Notes: a model not told the origin generated them from the sequence alone. Positions 21,505-45,420 are shown, counted from the first letter of the stretch. The stretch is 64,000 bases of DNA from Podarcis raffonei (GCF_027172205.1 NC_070602.1:134642049-134706048), one strand, 5' to 3'. Numbers and translations: made by a program.

Positions 21505-21958
21505 TCCATTTCGGGATCTGTGTTCCCTTGCCAAGTTCCTGGTGTCCCTGGTGCCGTTTCCTTTCTCTCTGTTTCCCACACATCGTCCTCCTTTTCAGAA
21601 TATCTGCTCGGGCTGCGGGAGAGTTACGAGGGGGCAGCGCTGTCCTCCTCTCTCTCTGCCGGTGGCAGGTGAGGCGCCGCGACTCCCGCCGGAGCAACGG
21701 GCGGGCGGGCGAGGGAGGGAGGCGGGCGGGCGGGCATCCTCCACGCCCCGCGCCGGGGAGACGCCAAGCTGCCCCGGACCCTCCGGAGCCCCCCCGCCCG
21801 GCTCCTTCTGTCCCGGAAGGGACCCTTCGCCACAACCGAGAGAAAACGCCGCGCCCCCGCCTCGCCCTCCCTCCCGGCGAGCCTCACCTGTCCCGCTCCG
21901 GCGTGGCCTGGCCGGCGGGCGGCGCCTCCGTCTTCCTGGGGGTCCTGGGGGTCGCCAT
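193..21958 (-). CDS. RB1: RB1, retinoblastoma protein, coding exons 1-10 (3' part outside window)
   Basis: RB1 is the nuclear pocket protein that binds E2F and represses G1/S genes; this window encodes its N-terminal region (N-terminal cyclin-like fold), ahead of the A/B pocket. Ten exons read on the minus strand: 21958-21888, 12362-12248, 10884-10775, 9970-9836, 7157-7119, 6631-6564, 4762-4652, 2314-2172, 1421-1344, 302-193. All have AG/GT borders. Lengths are 71, 115, 110, 135, 39, 68, 111, 143, 78 and 110 bp; exons 5-10 equal the human lengths and every exon phase matches human. The reading frame is open for 326 codons plus 2 nt. Diagnostic strings include [20 protein letters not shown] and RSIRTSKTD. 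The N-terminus is short (exon 1 gives only 23 codons plus 2 nt) and lacks the mammalian poly-Ala/poly-Pro tract. Exon 4 has five extra codons relative to human. I see no break. Exons 11 onward must lie left of base 1. Confidence 0.97.
303..1343 (-). other. RB1: RB1 intron 9, carrying one Tc1/mariner-superfamily MITE
   Basis: The intron holds the 455-bp inverted-terminal element at 521-975. The remainder is AT-rich with no recognised feature. Confidence 0.75.
521..975. mobile_element. Tc1/mariner-superfamily (Tigger/pogo-like) non-autonomous DNA transposon
   Basis: The termini are TACAGTGGTACTTTGGTTCT and the inverse, ending AAAGTACCACTGTA. The sub-terminal blocks (CGTTCCGGAAGTCC and the later CTTCCGGGTTTGC) are also roughly inverted. 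The outer TA is the probable target duplication. There is no transposase ORF. Confidence 0.75.
1344..1421 (-). CDS. RB1: RB1 exon 9
   Basis: This 78-bp exon, identical in length to human exon 9, has acceptor AG at 1423-1422 and donor GT at 1343-1342. It encodes [17 protein letters not shown] followed by ITPSSGLPE, in phase 0 on both sides. Confidence 0.96.
1422..2171 (-). other. RB1: RB1 intron 8
   Basis: No repeat or gene was recognised here apart from G-runs and a short CAA microsatellite near 2141-2155. Confidence 0.6.
2172..2314 (-). CDS. RB1: RB1 exon 8
   Basis: This 143-bp exon, the same length as human, has acceptor ATAG before 2314 and donor GTAAAA after 2172. It encodes [16 protein letters not shown] and [14 protein letters not shown], the linker that follows the N-terminal cyclin-like repeat in human RB1 (RRGQNRSARIAK, IEVLCKEHECNIDE). 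Confidence 0.96.
2596..2917. mobile_element. Long inverted repeat (snap-back MITE-like)
   Basis: A left arm at about 2596-2701 (starting CATAGAAAGAAACACAATGA) is mirrored by a right arm at about 2811-2917 (ending TTGTGTTTCTTTCTATG). The arms are roughly 105 bp and nearly identical, around a loop of about 110 bp that carries a TG/CA microsatellite. The family is not recognised. Confidence 0.75.
2709..2744. repeat. (TG)n/(CA)n microsatellite
   Basis: A run of TG dinucleotides is followed directly by a CA run, in the loop of the inverted repeat at 2596-2917. Confidence 0.9.
3330..3580. repeat. Purine-rich low-complexity tract with GA/GT repeats
   Basis: Successive GAGAGA and GTGTG blocks with G-runs occupy this stretch. 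Long overlapping ORFs here, on both strands, are low-complexity artefacts. It may be the core of a hAT-like element whose right end is near 3778. Confidence 0.6.
4652..4762 (-). CDS. RB1: RB1 exon 7
   Basis: This 111-bp exon, the same length as human, has acceptor TTTTCAG and donor GTAAGG. It encodes [20 protein letters not shown] then [15 protein letters not shown]. It is the best conserved RB1 exon in the window. Confidence 0.97.
4763..6563 (-). other. RB1: RB1 intron 6
   Basis: It contains a pyrimidine/CA-rich stretch (about 5540-5690), a CACT/CA microsatellite (6311-6360) and a G-run. Around 5460-5510 there is a possible DNA-transposon end (GGGCCAGATCAAAG). No gene is seen. Confidence 0.55.
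6311..6360. repeat. (CACT)n followed by (CA)n microsatellite
   Basis: About eight CACT units run directly into a CA tract. Confidence 0.9.
6564..6631 (-). CDS. RB1: RB1 exon 6
   Basis: This 68-bp exon, the same length as human, has acceptor TTTGTAG and donor GTAAGT. It encodes [20 protein letters not shown] then AK, aligning with human EINSALVLKVSWITFLLAK. Confidence 0.94.
6838..6886. repeat. (TAA)n microsatellite, LINE tail
   Basis: About 16 TAA units lie at the 3' end of a minus-oriented LINE fragment (6838-6990). Confidence 0.9.
6838..6990 (-). mobile_element. CR1/L2-type LINE 3' end
   Basis: The sequence after the TAA tail (TATACCACCCTTCATCCGAG) resembles the antisense of squamate CR1/L2 3' untranslated ends. 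It is a heavily 5'-truncated fragment with no coding capacity visible. Confidence 0.5.
7119..7157 (-). CDS. RB1: RB1 exon 5 (39-bp micro-exon)
   Basis: This 39-bp exon matches human exon 5 exactly in length. It has acceptor AG at 7159-7158 and donor GTAAGT at 7118. It encodes [12 protein letters not shown], aligning with human TCELIYLTQPSS. Confidence 0.93.
8074..8323. mobile_element. Tigger/pogo-like MITE
   Basis: It begins TACACTCATACCTCGGGTTA and ends CAGAGGTACCACTGGA, diverged forms of the TACAGTGGTACC terminus, with an internal GCTTCAGGTT-type block and a GC-rich core. No transposase is present. Confidence 0.65.
8487..8575 (-). mobile_element. CR1-type LINE 3' end fragment
   Basis: The run AGTTCGAAGGGACCGAGGGG and then TCTAGTCCAACCCCCTGCAA is the antisense of the characteristic CR1/L2 3' end found throughout squamates. 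Confidence 0.6.
8870..9030 (+). mobile_element. LINE 3' end with (AGT)n tail
   Basis: The phrase CATGGCCTCGGCCAGGGAGG then GCGGGATACAAATAAAAATT followed by AGTAGTAGT repeats is typical of a squamate LINE 3' terminus with a microsatellite tail. Confidence 0.55.
9595..9735 (-). mobile_element. tRNA-derived SINE fragment (minus)
   Basis: The run GAACTTCATGGCTGAGTGGG followed by GACTAGAACATCAGTCTCCC is the reverse of the B-box region seen at about 13020-13070. It is a diverged squamate tRNA SINE. Confidence 0.55.
9836..9970 (-). CDS. RB1: RB1 exon 4, 15 bp longer than human
   Basis: The exon is 135 bp against 120 in human, bounded by acceptor TTGCAG and donor GTAAAG. It encodes [20 protein letters not shown] and then [15 protein letters not shown]. 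Relative to human KEIDTSTKV there are five extra residues around VNMDT. The phase is unchanged, so the insertion is in frame. Confidence 0.93.
9971..10774 (-). other. RB1: RB1 intron 3
   Basis: About 800 bp; no repeat or gene was recognised. Confidence 0.5.
10775..10884 (-). CDS. RB1: RB1 exon 3
   Basis: This 110-bp exon (human 116) has acceptor TCTAG and donor GTAGGT. It encodes [20 protein letters not shown] then [12 protein letters not shown], aligning with human [26 protein letters not shown]. It is two codons shorter than human near its start. Confidence 0.95.
10885..12247 (-). other. RB1: RB1 intron 2 with one Sauria SINE
   Basis: The intron is ordinary apart from the SINE at 11341-11700. 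Confidence 0.6.
11341..11700 (-). mobile_element. Sauria SINE, near full length, with target-site duplication
   Basis: On the minus strand it starts GGGACGCGAGTGGCGCTGTG (tRNA-like head, B box GGTTCGAATCCC) and ends in the Bov-B-like tail repeating TTTACC. The 13-bp target duplication CATATCTAGACAT lies at 11328-11340 and 11701-11713. Confidence 0.88.
12248..12362 (-). CDS. RB1: RB1 exon 2
   Basis: This 115-bp exon (human 127) has acceptor CCTTAG and donor GTAAGT. It encodes [20 protein letters not shown] then [11 protein letters not shown], aligning with human [32 protein letters not shown]. It is four codons shorter, with the same phase. Confidence 0.94.
12985..13085 (+). mobile_element. 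tRNA-derived SINE fragment
   Basis: It contains GAGGTTAGAGTGTCAG (A-box-like) and GGGTTCAAATCCCCACTCAG (B box), followed by CCATGAAGTTCACTGGGTG, which is characteristic of an abundant squamate tRNA SINE. The 3' part is missing. Confidence 0.65.
13733..14045 (-). mobile_element. L2-type LINE 3' end (minus)
   Basis: The run ATGCCGCCCATCTGGCTGGG then GAACCGCCAGAAGGCCCTTG is the reverse complement of the element at 60560-60882. The poly(TTTA) tail lies at 13733-13757. Minus-strand translation shows remnants of the LINE C-terminus. Confidence 0.7.
14418..14431 (+). repeat. Left target-site duplication of the intronic LINE
   Basis: ACAATTATTGGTAA here is repeated exactly at 20109-20122, on the other side of the LINE. 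Confidence 0.88.
14841..16490 (+). CDS. LINE ORF1 protein (549 aa)
   Basis: The start ATG at 14841 is the first long-frame methionine ([20 protein letters not shown]). The N-terminus is basic/Pro-rich, the middle (about residues 180-290, including [20 protein letters not shown] and [20 protein letters not shown]) looks like a compact RNA-binding fold, and the C-terminal 200 residues are Ser/Pro/Thr-rich and probably disordered. There is no CCHC knuckle. ORF1 proteins of LINEs bind the element RNA and act as chaperones; here that role is inferred from position only. It ends at TGA 16488-16490, immediately followed by CTAG, and the frame stays open into the endonuclease domain. I do not recognise the family by sequence. 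Confidence 0.8.
   Translation: MGHGKRPRDLDEAMPPPRPKQSKIDSFFFNCSRNNEEDSYTVETHNRFNPLIDLAADIEVEGVNSKATNNAKDNDKEVRATSKGESELALGDGMGFDHFQLITRTLRCIFKSINGISMQVNNLHQKLEAHLLELQLNLTLPPRDLKGQRCTSPVRHESGSGGHLLKAQLDSQSLILQPNKIYLTIRSSDPWSPRWNNSRDIKDHLRQLLQIWPPLIDLSSVKLLNYYHRFQKVLLSFQSPKIPSLLVRRKAFLATWGIFPTRVFHDTRIKPLFRNIVQKGTRSPDWRDIVLKFKLPTREPHPPSQPKLPGLSTPATEKHDHLAALEERDLISSYGELPLEEQQEVINRLDILKQHLTHVLQEKKISSKSGHSNLLNQRNAVTKGLTPQKSLPNIGTPLTDDMAACLAEAPHTPSQRSLPSPLLIDLQSTTSPFVLKSKAPNTPHLGNLSMSYSSMPDLESSISAAHSDDCTSSSFASQPLLAEPHLPTTSSSQYINVKEATVQRDSSGLIDDPVGHINQITTPSSPPATSRLVLSQTLGNASPTSNQSN
16488..16494 (+). promoter_or_regulatory. Candidate stop-codon readthrough signal UGA-CUAG
   Basis: The ORF1 stop TGA is followed directly by CTAG, and the same frame continues into the endonuclease of ORF2. 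UGA CUAG is the established permissive readthrough context in animal mRNAs. Its use here is inferred. Confidence 0.55.
16491..19833 (+). CDS. LINE ORF2: APE endonuclease, reverse transcriptase (one frameshift)
   Basis: The protein nicks target DNA and reverse-transcribes the element RNA. The APE domain opens at about 16515 with LSWNVAGW, then [13 protein letters not shown] (about 16960) and ESDHLPI (about 17263). RT follows with [54 protein letters not shown], the catalytic YADD at 18673-18684, and KYLGITF. The C-terminal knuckle is [18 protein letters not shown]. The first about 50 codons share the ORF1 frame and contain no ATG before the endonuclease core. At a run of nine C (16641-16649) the frame shifts by one relative to the downstream open frame; eight C would keep it continuous. 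After that the frame is open for about 1050 codons to the stop at 19833. Confidence 0.88.
19834..20108 (+). mobile_element. LINE 3' UTR with (TGA)n tail
   Basis: This non-coding end carries GCAATAAAGG at about 20085-20095 and ends in TTGATGATGATG before the target duplication. A microsatellite tail in place of poly(A) fits several APE-type LINE clades. Confidence 0.8.
20109..20122 (+). repeat. Right target-site duplication of the intronic LINE
   Basis: This is an exact copy of ACAATTATTGGTAA at 14418-14431. Confidence 0.88.
21091..21320. mobile_element. Tigger/pogo-like MITE in RB1 intron 1
   Basis: The termini TACAGTGGTACCTTGGGTTA and ACCCGAGGTACCACTGTA are inverted. The internal TTAACCTGAA and CTGAAGC blocks are also mirrored. 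It is 230 bp with no ORF. Confidence 0.85.
21471..21503. repeat. (AG)n microsatellite near the RB1 CpG island
   Basis: Sixteen AG units lie about 140 bp on the intron side of the CpG island. Confidence 0.9.
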
Positions 21959-22180
21959 CCCGGGCGCCGCCGCCGCCACAGCCGGACCAGCCTCCCACCG
22001 GCGCCCGCGGCTCCCGCCCCTCCTTCCGGCAGATTCCCGCCCCCTGCGTCACTTCCGGGGCAGAAGGACGCCGCTCGCAAAGCATGCCGGGCTGCCCCGG
22101 CCGGGTCGTGGGCTCCGAGCGGGGCAGAGAGCCTGGTCCTGCGTGCCTGTGGCAGCCCAGCGCTGCTCCCGTAGAAGCGG
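21640..22180. promoter_or_regulatory. RB1: CpG island and promoter region of RB1
   Basis: The stretch is very GC-rich with dense CpG and covers RB1 exon 1 and about 200 bp upstream of its ATG on the minus strand. Several GGCGGG-type Sp1 boxes are visible and no TATA box is apparent. The transcription start cannot be fixed from sequence alone. Confidence 0.8.
21888..21958 (-). CDS. RB1: RB1 exon 1 (start codon)
   Basis: The ATG is at 21958-21956 inside a CpG island and the donor GTGAGG follows 21888. The 71 coding bases give [16 protein letters not shown] and a short acidic/basic tail. The TPRK core equals human MPPKTPRK. Human exon 1 has 137 coding bases; the difference is the Ala/Pro tract. 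The phase (2) matches human exon 1 and joins exon 2 as an Arg codon. Confidence 0.9.
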
Positions 22181-22423
22181 GGCCTCGAGTGGGACGCTGC
22201 GCCCAGAGGCACTTTCTTCCCTCTGCCCCGACCCTTTTGAAGTGAGGGGGGCCAGAACTGGGCACCTGTTTTCTTCTCAACTCCTTGGTCACAAACATGG
22301 AATTTTCCTTTTTAACAGCTGCTGCTGCTGCTGCTAATGGTGCACATCAAGCTATCGACCACCACTCCAAGGTCTCATTCCTGGTCCATTGCCACCATCA
22401 CATCTGTGAAATTTTATTTATTT

Positions 22424-22953
22424 ATTTTTCGCTCTATAGGACGCACCAGACCATAGGAGGGGGAGAACGGGGGGGGGGGTTAATTCTGCACCTCTTTGCT
22501 TAGCGCCCCTTCAGCGAAGCGGCAGGAGAAACGGAGCCCCTTCCATTTCTCCTCCCACTTCACTGAAGGGCCGCTGCGCAGAGGGAAAACTGTGCAGCGC
22601 CTTTCCAGCGACGCAAAGCCTGGAGAGCAAGAGGGATCGGTGTGCACCGACCCCTCTCGCTCTCCAGGCTTCAGGCGGCTATCCGCAAGCCTTCGGAGTG
22701 CAGTGGGAACTCCTGCTGCGCTCCGAAGGCTTGCGGGTAGCTGCCTGAAGCCCCGGAACGCAGCTTCAGGCGGCTTCAGCGAAAGCAACGCGAAGCCTCC
22801 GGAGCACAGGGGGAGCTCTCCTCTGCGCTTCGGAGGCTTCGCGTTGCTATCGCTGAAGCCAAGGAGCCTGCATTCGTTCCATAAGACGCACACACATTTC
22901 CCCTTAATTTTTGAAGGGGGAAAAGTGCGTCTTATAGAGCAAAAAATATGGTA
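22424..22953. mobile_element. MITE with TTTTTCGCTCTATA ends and GC-rich core
   Basis: The left end TTATTTTTCGCTCTATAGGA and right end TCTTATAGAGCAAAAAATAT are inverted repeats, as in the copies at 27260-27523 and 60263-60464. The core has internal imperfect palindromes (GCTTCGGAGGCTTCGCGTTG and its mirror). No transposase is present. Confidence 0.75.
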
Positions 22954-22960
22954 ATAAAAA

Positions 22961-23309
22961 TGCAACCCTGGCGGTTAGGTCCAGTTGCAGACGACTGGGG
23001 TTGCAGTGCTCATCTCGCTCTATAGGCCAAGGGAGCCGGCGTTTGTCGGCGTACAGCTTCCAGGTCATGTGGCCAGAGTGACTAAGCTGCTTCTGGCGAA
23101 CCAGAGCAGCGCACAGAAACGCAGTTTACCTTCCCACCGGAGCGGTACCTATTTATCTTCTTGCACTTTGATGTGCTTTCGAACTGCTAGGTGGGCAGGA
23201 GCTGGGACTGAGCAACGGGAGCTCACCCCGTCACGGGGATTCAAACTGCCTACCTTCTGATCAGCAAGTCCTAGGCTCTGGTTTGGACCACAGCACCACC
23301 TGCATCCCC
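22961..23309 (-). mobile_element. Sauria SINE (minus)
   Basis: The plus strand shows the reverse of the tail (TTAGGTCCAGTTGCAGACGA), then GTACAGCTTCCAGGTCATGT, GGTACCTATTTATCTTCTTG, the B-box reverse GGGGATTCAAACTGCC and the head reverse ACCACAGCACCACCTGCATC. The element is near full length. Confidence 0.82.
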
Positions 23310-23639
23310 AAAAAATACCCCCCTAAAAAATGCATCATTTTGCACTTGTTTGAAATTTTACCACCCAGTCACTCACTTTGGAGAAATCATTTTTTGAACC
23401 CTTCAGTCCCTCTTTGTACTCACCAATAGGGAGGAACTGACAAAGTGGAAGTAAAGATGGCAACCATATTGTGTGCACCCCACTGATGTGTGACCACCGA
23501 CGTAGGTCCTTTTGGACCAGGAAGAAGCCAGAACGGGGGCAAGGTGGAGCATGCAGGGACCAGGAGCAGAACCCATGCACGAAATAGTCACCACCTGTAT
23601 TCAGAAACGTAGAAGGGAGTGGTCAAGTCCTCCTGGGTT

Positions 23640-24600
23640 TCATGATTCAGAAGCAAGGGAGAGCTGCGTTTAGTCACACATGCAATCTGCACTTCAAGGT
23701 GTCCAATTTCAAAAAGCTTAAGGAGCTACTGGGTGAGATCTCATGGTCAGAAATACTTAAAGAGAAGGCAGTCCAAGAAGGATGGGAGTTTCTTAAAGGT
23801 GAAATACTTAAGGCCCAAATGCAGACAATTCCAACAAGAAAGAGCCATTTAAAGAATGCTTACAGATGAGCTGAGATTTAAGAAGGGCATGTATAAAAAT
23901 GGAAGAAAGGGGAAATCACATGAGAAGCCAACAGTTGCAGGGTGATGGTCAGCCAGGCTAAAGCTCAGAATGAGCTCAGGCTTGAAAGAGACATTAAAAA
24001 TAATAAAGGTTTCTTTGCCTGTGTTTGAAGCAAGAGGAAGAACAAGCAAGTGGTAAGTCATTTGTGTGGAGAAGACAAAGAAATGCTATTGGGTGACAGA
24101 AGGCAAAACTCCTCAACACTTAGGACTCAGCTATACAGCTGCAAATAAAAAAACATTTTAAGTGTGTTTTAAGTGCAATATACAATGAGACACTAGATGG
24201 CGATGATGAGCCTTATGGAAAATTCAATGTACTGTATTTTTAAGAACACTTAAAAAAAAAAGGGCATTTTCAGAGCAGTTTTTATGTGTGTGTAGATTCC
24301 ACCCTACTTTGCCTCCATCTTCATCCAAAAAGAAAATAATGCCCAATCTGGTGATAACATAATAAATGATATCAGGAGGGAGCTGCAGCCCAAGACAGGA
24401 AATGAGGTGGTAAGGAAAAACCTAGCTAATCTCAATAGTGGGCACTTTAGAAAAGGATGTGGCAATTACTAAGACCCAGCATGGGTTTCTTGAAAACAAG
24501 CCCTGTCAGACAAATCTCGTTTCTTTTTTGGATAGTTACAAGTTTCGTGGATCAGGGGAATGCTGTGGACATAAATACATTGACATGGGCGTAGCCAAGA
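23640..24600 (+). mobile_element. CR1 LINE coding fragment (decayed)
   Basis: Translated pieces match CR1 ORF2 between endonuclease and RT and the start of RT: AKAQNELRLERDIKNN (frame with stops), LVIT-like residues, and TKTQHGFLENKPCQTNLVSF. The latter is the CR1 motif DSQHGFTKGRSCLTNL. There are several stops and frame changes, so the copy is old. Confidence 0.7.
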
Positions 24601-25014
24601 GGACAGCTGCCATCCCCAATTAAGTAAATAAATAAAAATACTTAACTTAAAGTAGAAATAATCTGAGTATTTGAAATTGAAATGCTCACTGAGGTCACTT
24701 GGATGATTTTGGGGCACATTCTAGCAACACAACTGGCAACCCAGCAAGGCCCTTTCACTGGGGCAACTGTGGTAACTAACTGTGGTGGAAAAAGGACAAA
24801 CAAAATTGAGAACATGAAGCAATTTTCTCTGTTTACTTGTTAGGATTTCCCACTTAATAATGGTTTCTGTTGTTTAATCCATACAGTGATTTATAGTATT
24901 TTAGTCTCAAGTCTGCTCTAAAATATTATTAGCATTAAAATCCAGTAATTCAAACATTCCCAGAGAATAAGCATATAAAGAAAATTGCTCAAAGAAAGGT
25001 TACAAAAACATTTA

Positions 25015-25596
25015 GACAAACAGGTTTGTAATATTTATTTTCACTGCACATACATAGCATATATACACGTCAGTAACATTCTGTTACTGCTTAACTTTGT
25101 TACAGCAGATGCTTATACTAGAACAGCGACTTGGAAATCAAACTTAAACGAGACTGTATTAAAAGAAGAAAATGAATTGCACTTTTATTACAAATTGTTT
25201 TCCCAATGCTTCCCCAACGTTGCAAGTAATATGCTATTAAAAATCTCAAGAGTTGCAGTCCATTTGTGCATGTATTCTTTATAATAAATTCAGATGAATT
25301 ATTCTCCAATTTTACTCTAAAATGGGATAAATTATTGACCTGGTATTACTTAAAGGTTCATTACATGAAATGTACTAACAACTAAGACTTTATATAGCAG
25401 CTATTCAAACATATAAAAAGGGCACCATGCTTCAAAATATGGGAAAACGTTAAAAAGGTTTATTGTAAGATAAAAAGTGTTGGCATTCAGCTATAAAGCC
25501 TTGTCCACTACTTACATAAATGACTTAAAATAAAGATCACTGCACATAATATAAAGGGCGGGGTCAATGTGTGTATTTTCAGTCACAACAGTATGT
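25015..25596 (-). other. ITM2B: Probable ITM2B 3' UTR
   Basis: AT-rich sequence follows the stop codon on the minus strand, with a canonical AATAAA at 25039-25034. The exact end is not determined. Confidence 0.5.
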
Positions 25597-42384
<16,788 letters not shown>

Positions 42385-42849
42385 GATGGCGGCGGCGGCG
42401 GCGGCGGCGGCTGAGGGGCGATCCCGGGAGCTTCCGGCTCTCCGCTGGGCTGGCGGCGGCGGAGGGTGGGGCTGGGGCCTAGGTGCGCGCCGCTCCTGCG
42501 CCTCTGCCTCCTCCGCCTCCTCGCTCAGGCGCCCAACCAGCCCGGCAAGCGACCGCGGAAGAGGGCGGGCCGAGGGAGGAGCCAAGGCCGCGTTGCCCGC
42601 CCGCCCCGACCAGGCCCTGCGGCGGCGGCGGCACCGGGCCCGGGGGGAGCCGCCTCAGGAGCCACCCGCAGGAGAGGCGCGCTCCTCCTCGCCTGTGGCT
42701 GTTCAAGTGGCCGGGCCCCGTTGGGGCAGCCGCCTCCCTCGAGGGCAGCTCGCCCGGCCGCCTCCCCGCAAACCCGCACCTGGCCAGCGGAAAAAGAAAC
42801 GTCTTTCTCCCTAGCCCGCAAATAGGGCAGGTCCAGGGCTTTCAGAGTG

Positions 42850-43960
42850 AAACATTCACACCGGGATCAGGTGTCAAACAGGCTTGTGTTGTCACCCCAA
42901 TTTATTATTTTCATGGCCATGATCCTTCACATTGTCAAAGGGAAACTCCCCACCGGGGTAGAAATCATATATTGAACAGATGGAAATCTCTTGGCAAAGA
43001 GTAAGGTCACCATAACTTCCGTCATGGAGCTTCAATATGCTGATGACAACCTAGTGTGTGCACACTCAGAGGATGACCTCCGAACCATCCTAAATATATT
43101 TGCAGAAGCTTATGAAAAGCTTGGCCTATCCCTCAACATCCGCACCAACAAGCACAAAACACTCCTCTGCAGCACCACAAAACCAAGCATAAATCACTTC
43201 TACCTGGGCAGCTACCTTTCCAAAAGGGCTGACATTCATGCTGAAATCCAGCATCATCTGAGCTCTGCAAGTGTAGCTTTCTCCCAATTGAGGACTGGGA
43301 GATTTGCAGGGAAACCAAAATGCTTGTTTACAAAGCTATTGTACTACCAACCTTATTGTAGGCTTGTGGAACGTGGACCACTTATAAACGCCATCTCCAA
43401 CTCCTTGTCTCTGAAAATCTTTACACATCACGTGGGAAGACAGGCAAACTAATATCAGTGTACTGGAAAAAGCAAAGATCATAAGTATCAAAGCAATGAT
43501 TCTTCAATATCAACTTTGCTGAACTAGTCATGTGTGGATGCCAGATTATCGTCTTCCAAAGAAACTACTCTACTCCAAACTTAAAAATGGAAAGCGTAAT
43601 ACTGGTGGTCAACAACAGAGGTTTAAAGACTCTCAAGGCAAATCTTAAAAGAATGTACTGTAGTATAAACACCAACAACTGGGGAAAACTGGCCTGCGAG
43701 CGTTCCAGTTGGAAAACAGCCTTTACTAAAGGTGTCATGGACTTTGAAGACACTAGAACTCAGGACGATAGGGAGAAATGGGCATGTTTGGCAAACCCTC
43801 ACCATGATCAACTTCTGCCTGGAAACCTATGTCCTCACTGTGGAAGGACATAGGGATCCAGAATTGGCCTCCACAGTTACTTACGGACTCACTGTTAAAA
43901 CCGTGTTCATGGAAGACAATCTTACTCGGCTATCAGTAATATCAATTTGTGGTGTTCCCT
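42850..43960 (+). mobile_element. Decayed LINE reverse-transcriptase fragment
   Basis: The frames read SGVKQAC (RT motif B region), then ELQYADDNLVCAHSEDDLRT (YADD), AEAYEKLGLSLNIRTNKHKT, and a terminal CPHCGRT-like zinc motif at about 43835. It is broken by several stops and frame changes. It is a non-LTR RT of unassigned clade and starts only about 470 bp upstream of the ITM2B ATG. Confidence 0.75.
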
Positions 43961-44169
43961 TTTGATTTATATATACAACATTTGGTTTACTCTTTGTTGA
44001 GACCACAAAGCAAGACCAAGGTTTTGCCTGGGCTTTGTGATAGTTTGTTGGCTGATTTTGTTTTGTTTGTTGGCATTTTGGGGCTCTGTGATATCTTATG
44101 AGATTCGTTCAGTTTGTTGATATTTTAATGCAACAGAAATCAATCCAGCTGGGATTTTTCTAGTGCACA

Positions 44170-44930
44170 AATGGTTTGTAATTGGGGCATTCCACGTCAT
44201 TTCAATGAGGTCACATCACCCTCCATCTCAGATGTTGATGAAATTTGGTGTACACCCTTGAAATTTTTTTCCTCTATCTCAAACAGTTTAATTTTATAGC
44301 ACTTCAAAGATTTGTTAAATCTGCGTTGTCTGTTCCTCTTGAGACCTTTGGCACAAGATACCCTTGTGTACACTCCCCCCCCCCAACCAATAATCAGATC
44401 TCTTTGAATTTTTACACAGAGCTCAATAAAATGATGAGGATTTCAGAAAAAAATACACCAACACTCAAAATATTTTATAAATGCCTAAAAAAATATAAAT
44501 ACACTTGTAGCCTAGTTTTTTTGGTGGAAAAACTAGGTTTAGAAAACCTGAATTTACAGTGTGTGGGCATGATGTAAGCAAAAATTTTTGATGTTGAAAA
44601 TTATTGCAAAGACATGTTCTTTCTCGACAAAGAATGAAATTTATTGGGGGGGTTCCTTGTAACGAAAATTTTATGATTTTGGACATCGGGGGGGGGGATG
44701 GCTACTGGGTAGCCATTTTGTACAACTTTCCAACAATCCATAGCTGTAATAGAAAAAATTAATGAAACAAAGTTGTACATCTTCAAAATTAAAATAATAC
44801 TGGTTATTGTAGTTTTTTTCGAAAGTGCAGACTTGTTTTAATTTTGGGATCTTTGAATATGAAGTTATGAAAATTGGCTATCAGGGCGGCGGGAGAGAAA
44901 AAATAATTTACAGTCAGTAGAACATTAAAT
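44170..44930. other. Unclassified AT-rich segment with repeat-like phrases
   Basis: It contains TTCCACGTCATTTCAATGAG, homopolymer runs of C (44378-44388) and G, and a 10-bp perfect stem CCTAGTTTTT/AAAAACTAGG at about 44511-44538. No family was recognised. Confidence 0.35.
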
Positions 44931-45121
44931 GCTGACATGTAAGGAAATAAGACCTAGTAAGAAAAATATTCCAAAAAAATCAAATTTGAGTATTATATAA
45001 AAACATGAGTACATCAAATTAGGCTTAAATTGTTTAAAAAATAATTATTCATTTCAGAAATATTTTAAAAATTAGACATTTTAGGAGCAGAGATTTCAAG
45101 AGAGCAGAAAATACTTTTCAT

Positions 45122-45420
45122 GTACATGATGACAGCAGTGAGGATACTATTGGCTCAGAGATGGAAAGAAGACAAAGTTCCAACCTGGGAGGAATGGCTA
45201 ATGAAGATGATGGACTACGCCAGAATGGCAAAATTGACTGGGAAAATCAGAGACCAGGAAGAGAAGGAATTCAAGAAGGAATGGGAAAAATTATAATGTA
45301 TTTAAGAGAACACTAAACAACTAAAAACCTTGGCAGCATTAGAGTAATGTTTGTAACGTGCAAAATACAATGGAAAATTGGTAATAATATTTCTAACAAA
45401 TTAGAGAAAATAGGATAAGC
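45122..45420 (+). mobile_element. L1 LINE 3' end (ORF2 C-terminus)
   Basis: The frame encodes ILLAQRWKEDKVPTWEEWLM and MDYARMAKLTGKIRDQEEKE, ending KKEWEKL and a stop at about 45295. This is the C-terminus typical of reptile L1 ORF2, followed by AT-rich 3' UTR. Confidence 0.75.

Larger units (their letters stand above)
12363..21887 (-). other. RB1: RB1 intron 1, hosting a full-length LINE
   Basis: This is the longest RB1 intron in the window (9.5 kb). From low to high coordinates it holds a tRNA SINE (12985-13085), an L2 3' end (13733-14045), the full-length LINE (14432-20108), a Tigger-like MITE (21091-21320) and a GA tract (21471-21503). The stretches 12400-12980, 13090-13730 and 20130-21090 show no recognised feature beyond G- or C-runs. 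Confidence 0.7.
22200..25015. other. RB1-ITM2B intergenic spacer
   Basis: The spacer is only about 3 kb, head (RB1) to tail (ITM2B). It holds a (TGC)n stretch near 22320, a MITE with a GC-rich core (22424-22953), a Sauria SINE (about 22961-23309) and a CR1 coding fragment (23640-24600). No independent gene is seen. Confidence 0.6.

Noticed and set aside
21330-22337. Long overlapping ORFs on both strands across the RB1 CpG island
   Set aside because: They are caused by GC-rich composition, are Ala/Gly/Pro/Arg-rich in every frame, and only the 71-bp RB1 exon 1 has homology and a proper splice donor.
44500-44545. 10-bp perfect stem as a microRNA hairpin
   Set aside because: The stem is far too short for a pre-miRNA and sits in AT-rich repeat-like sequence.
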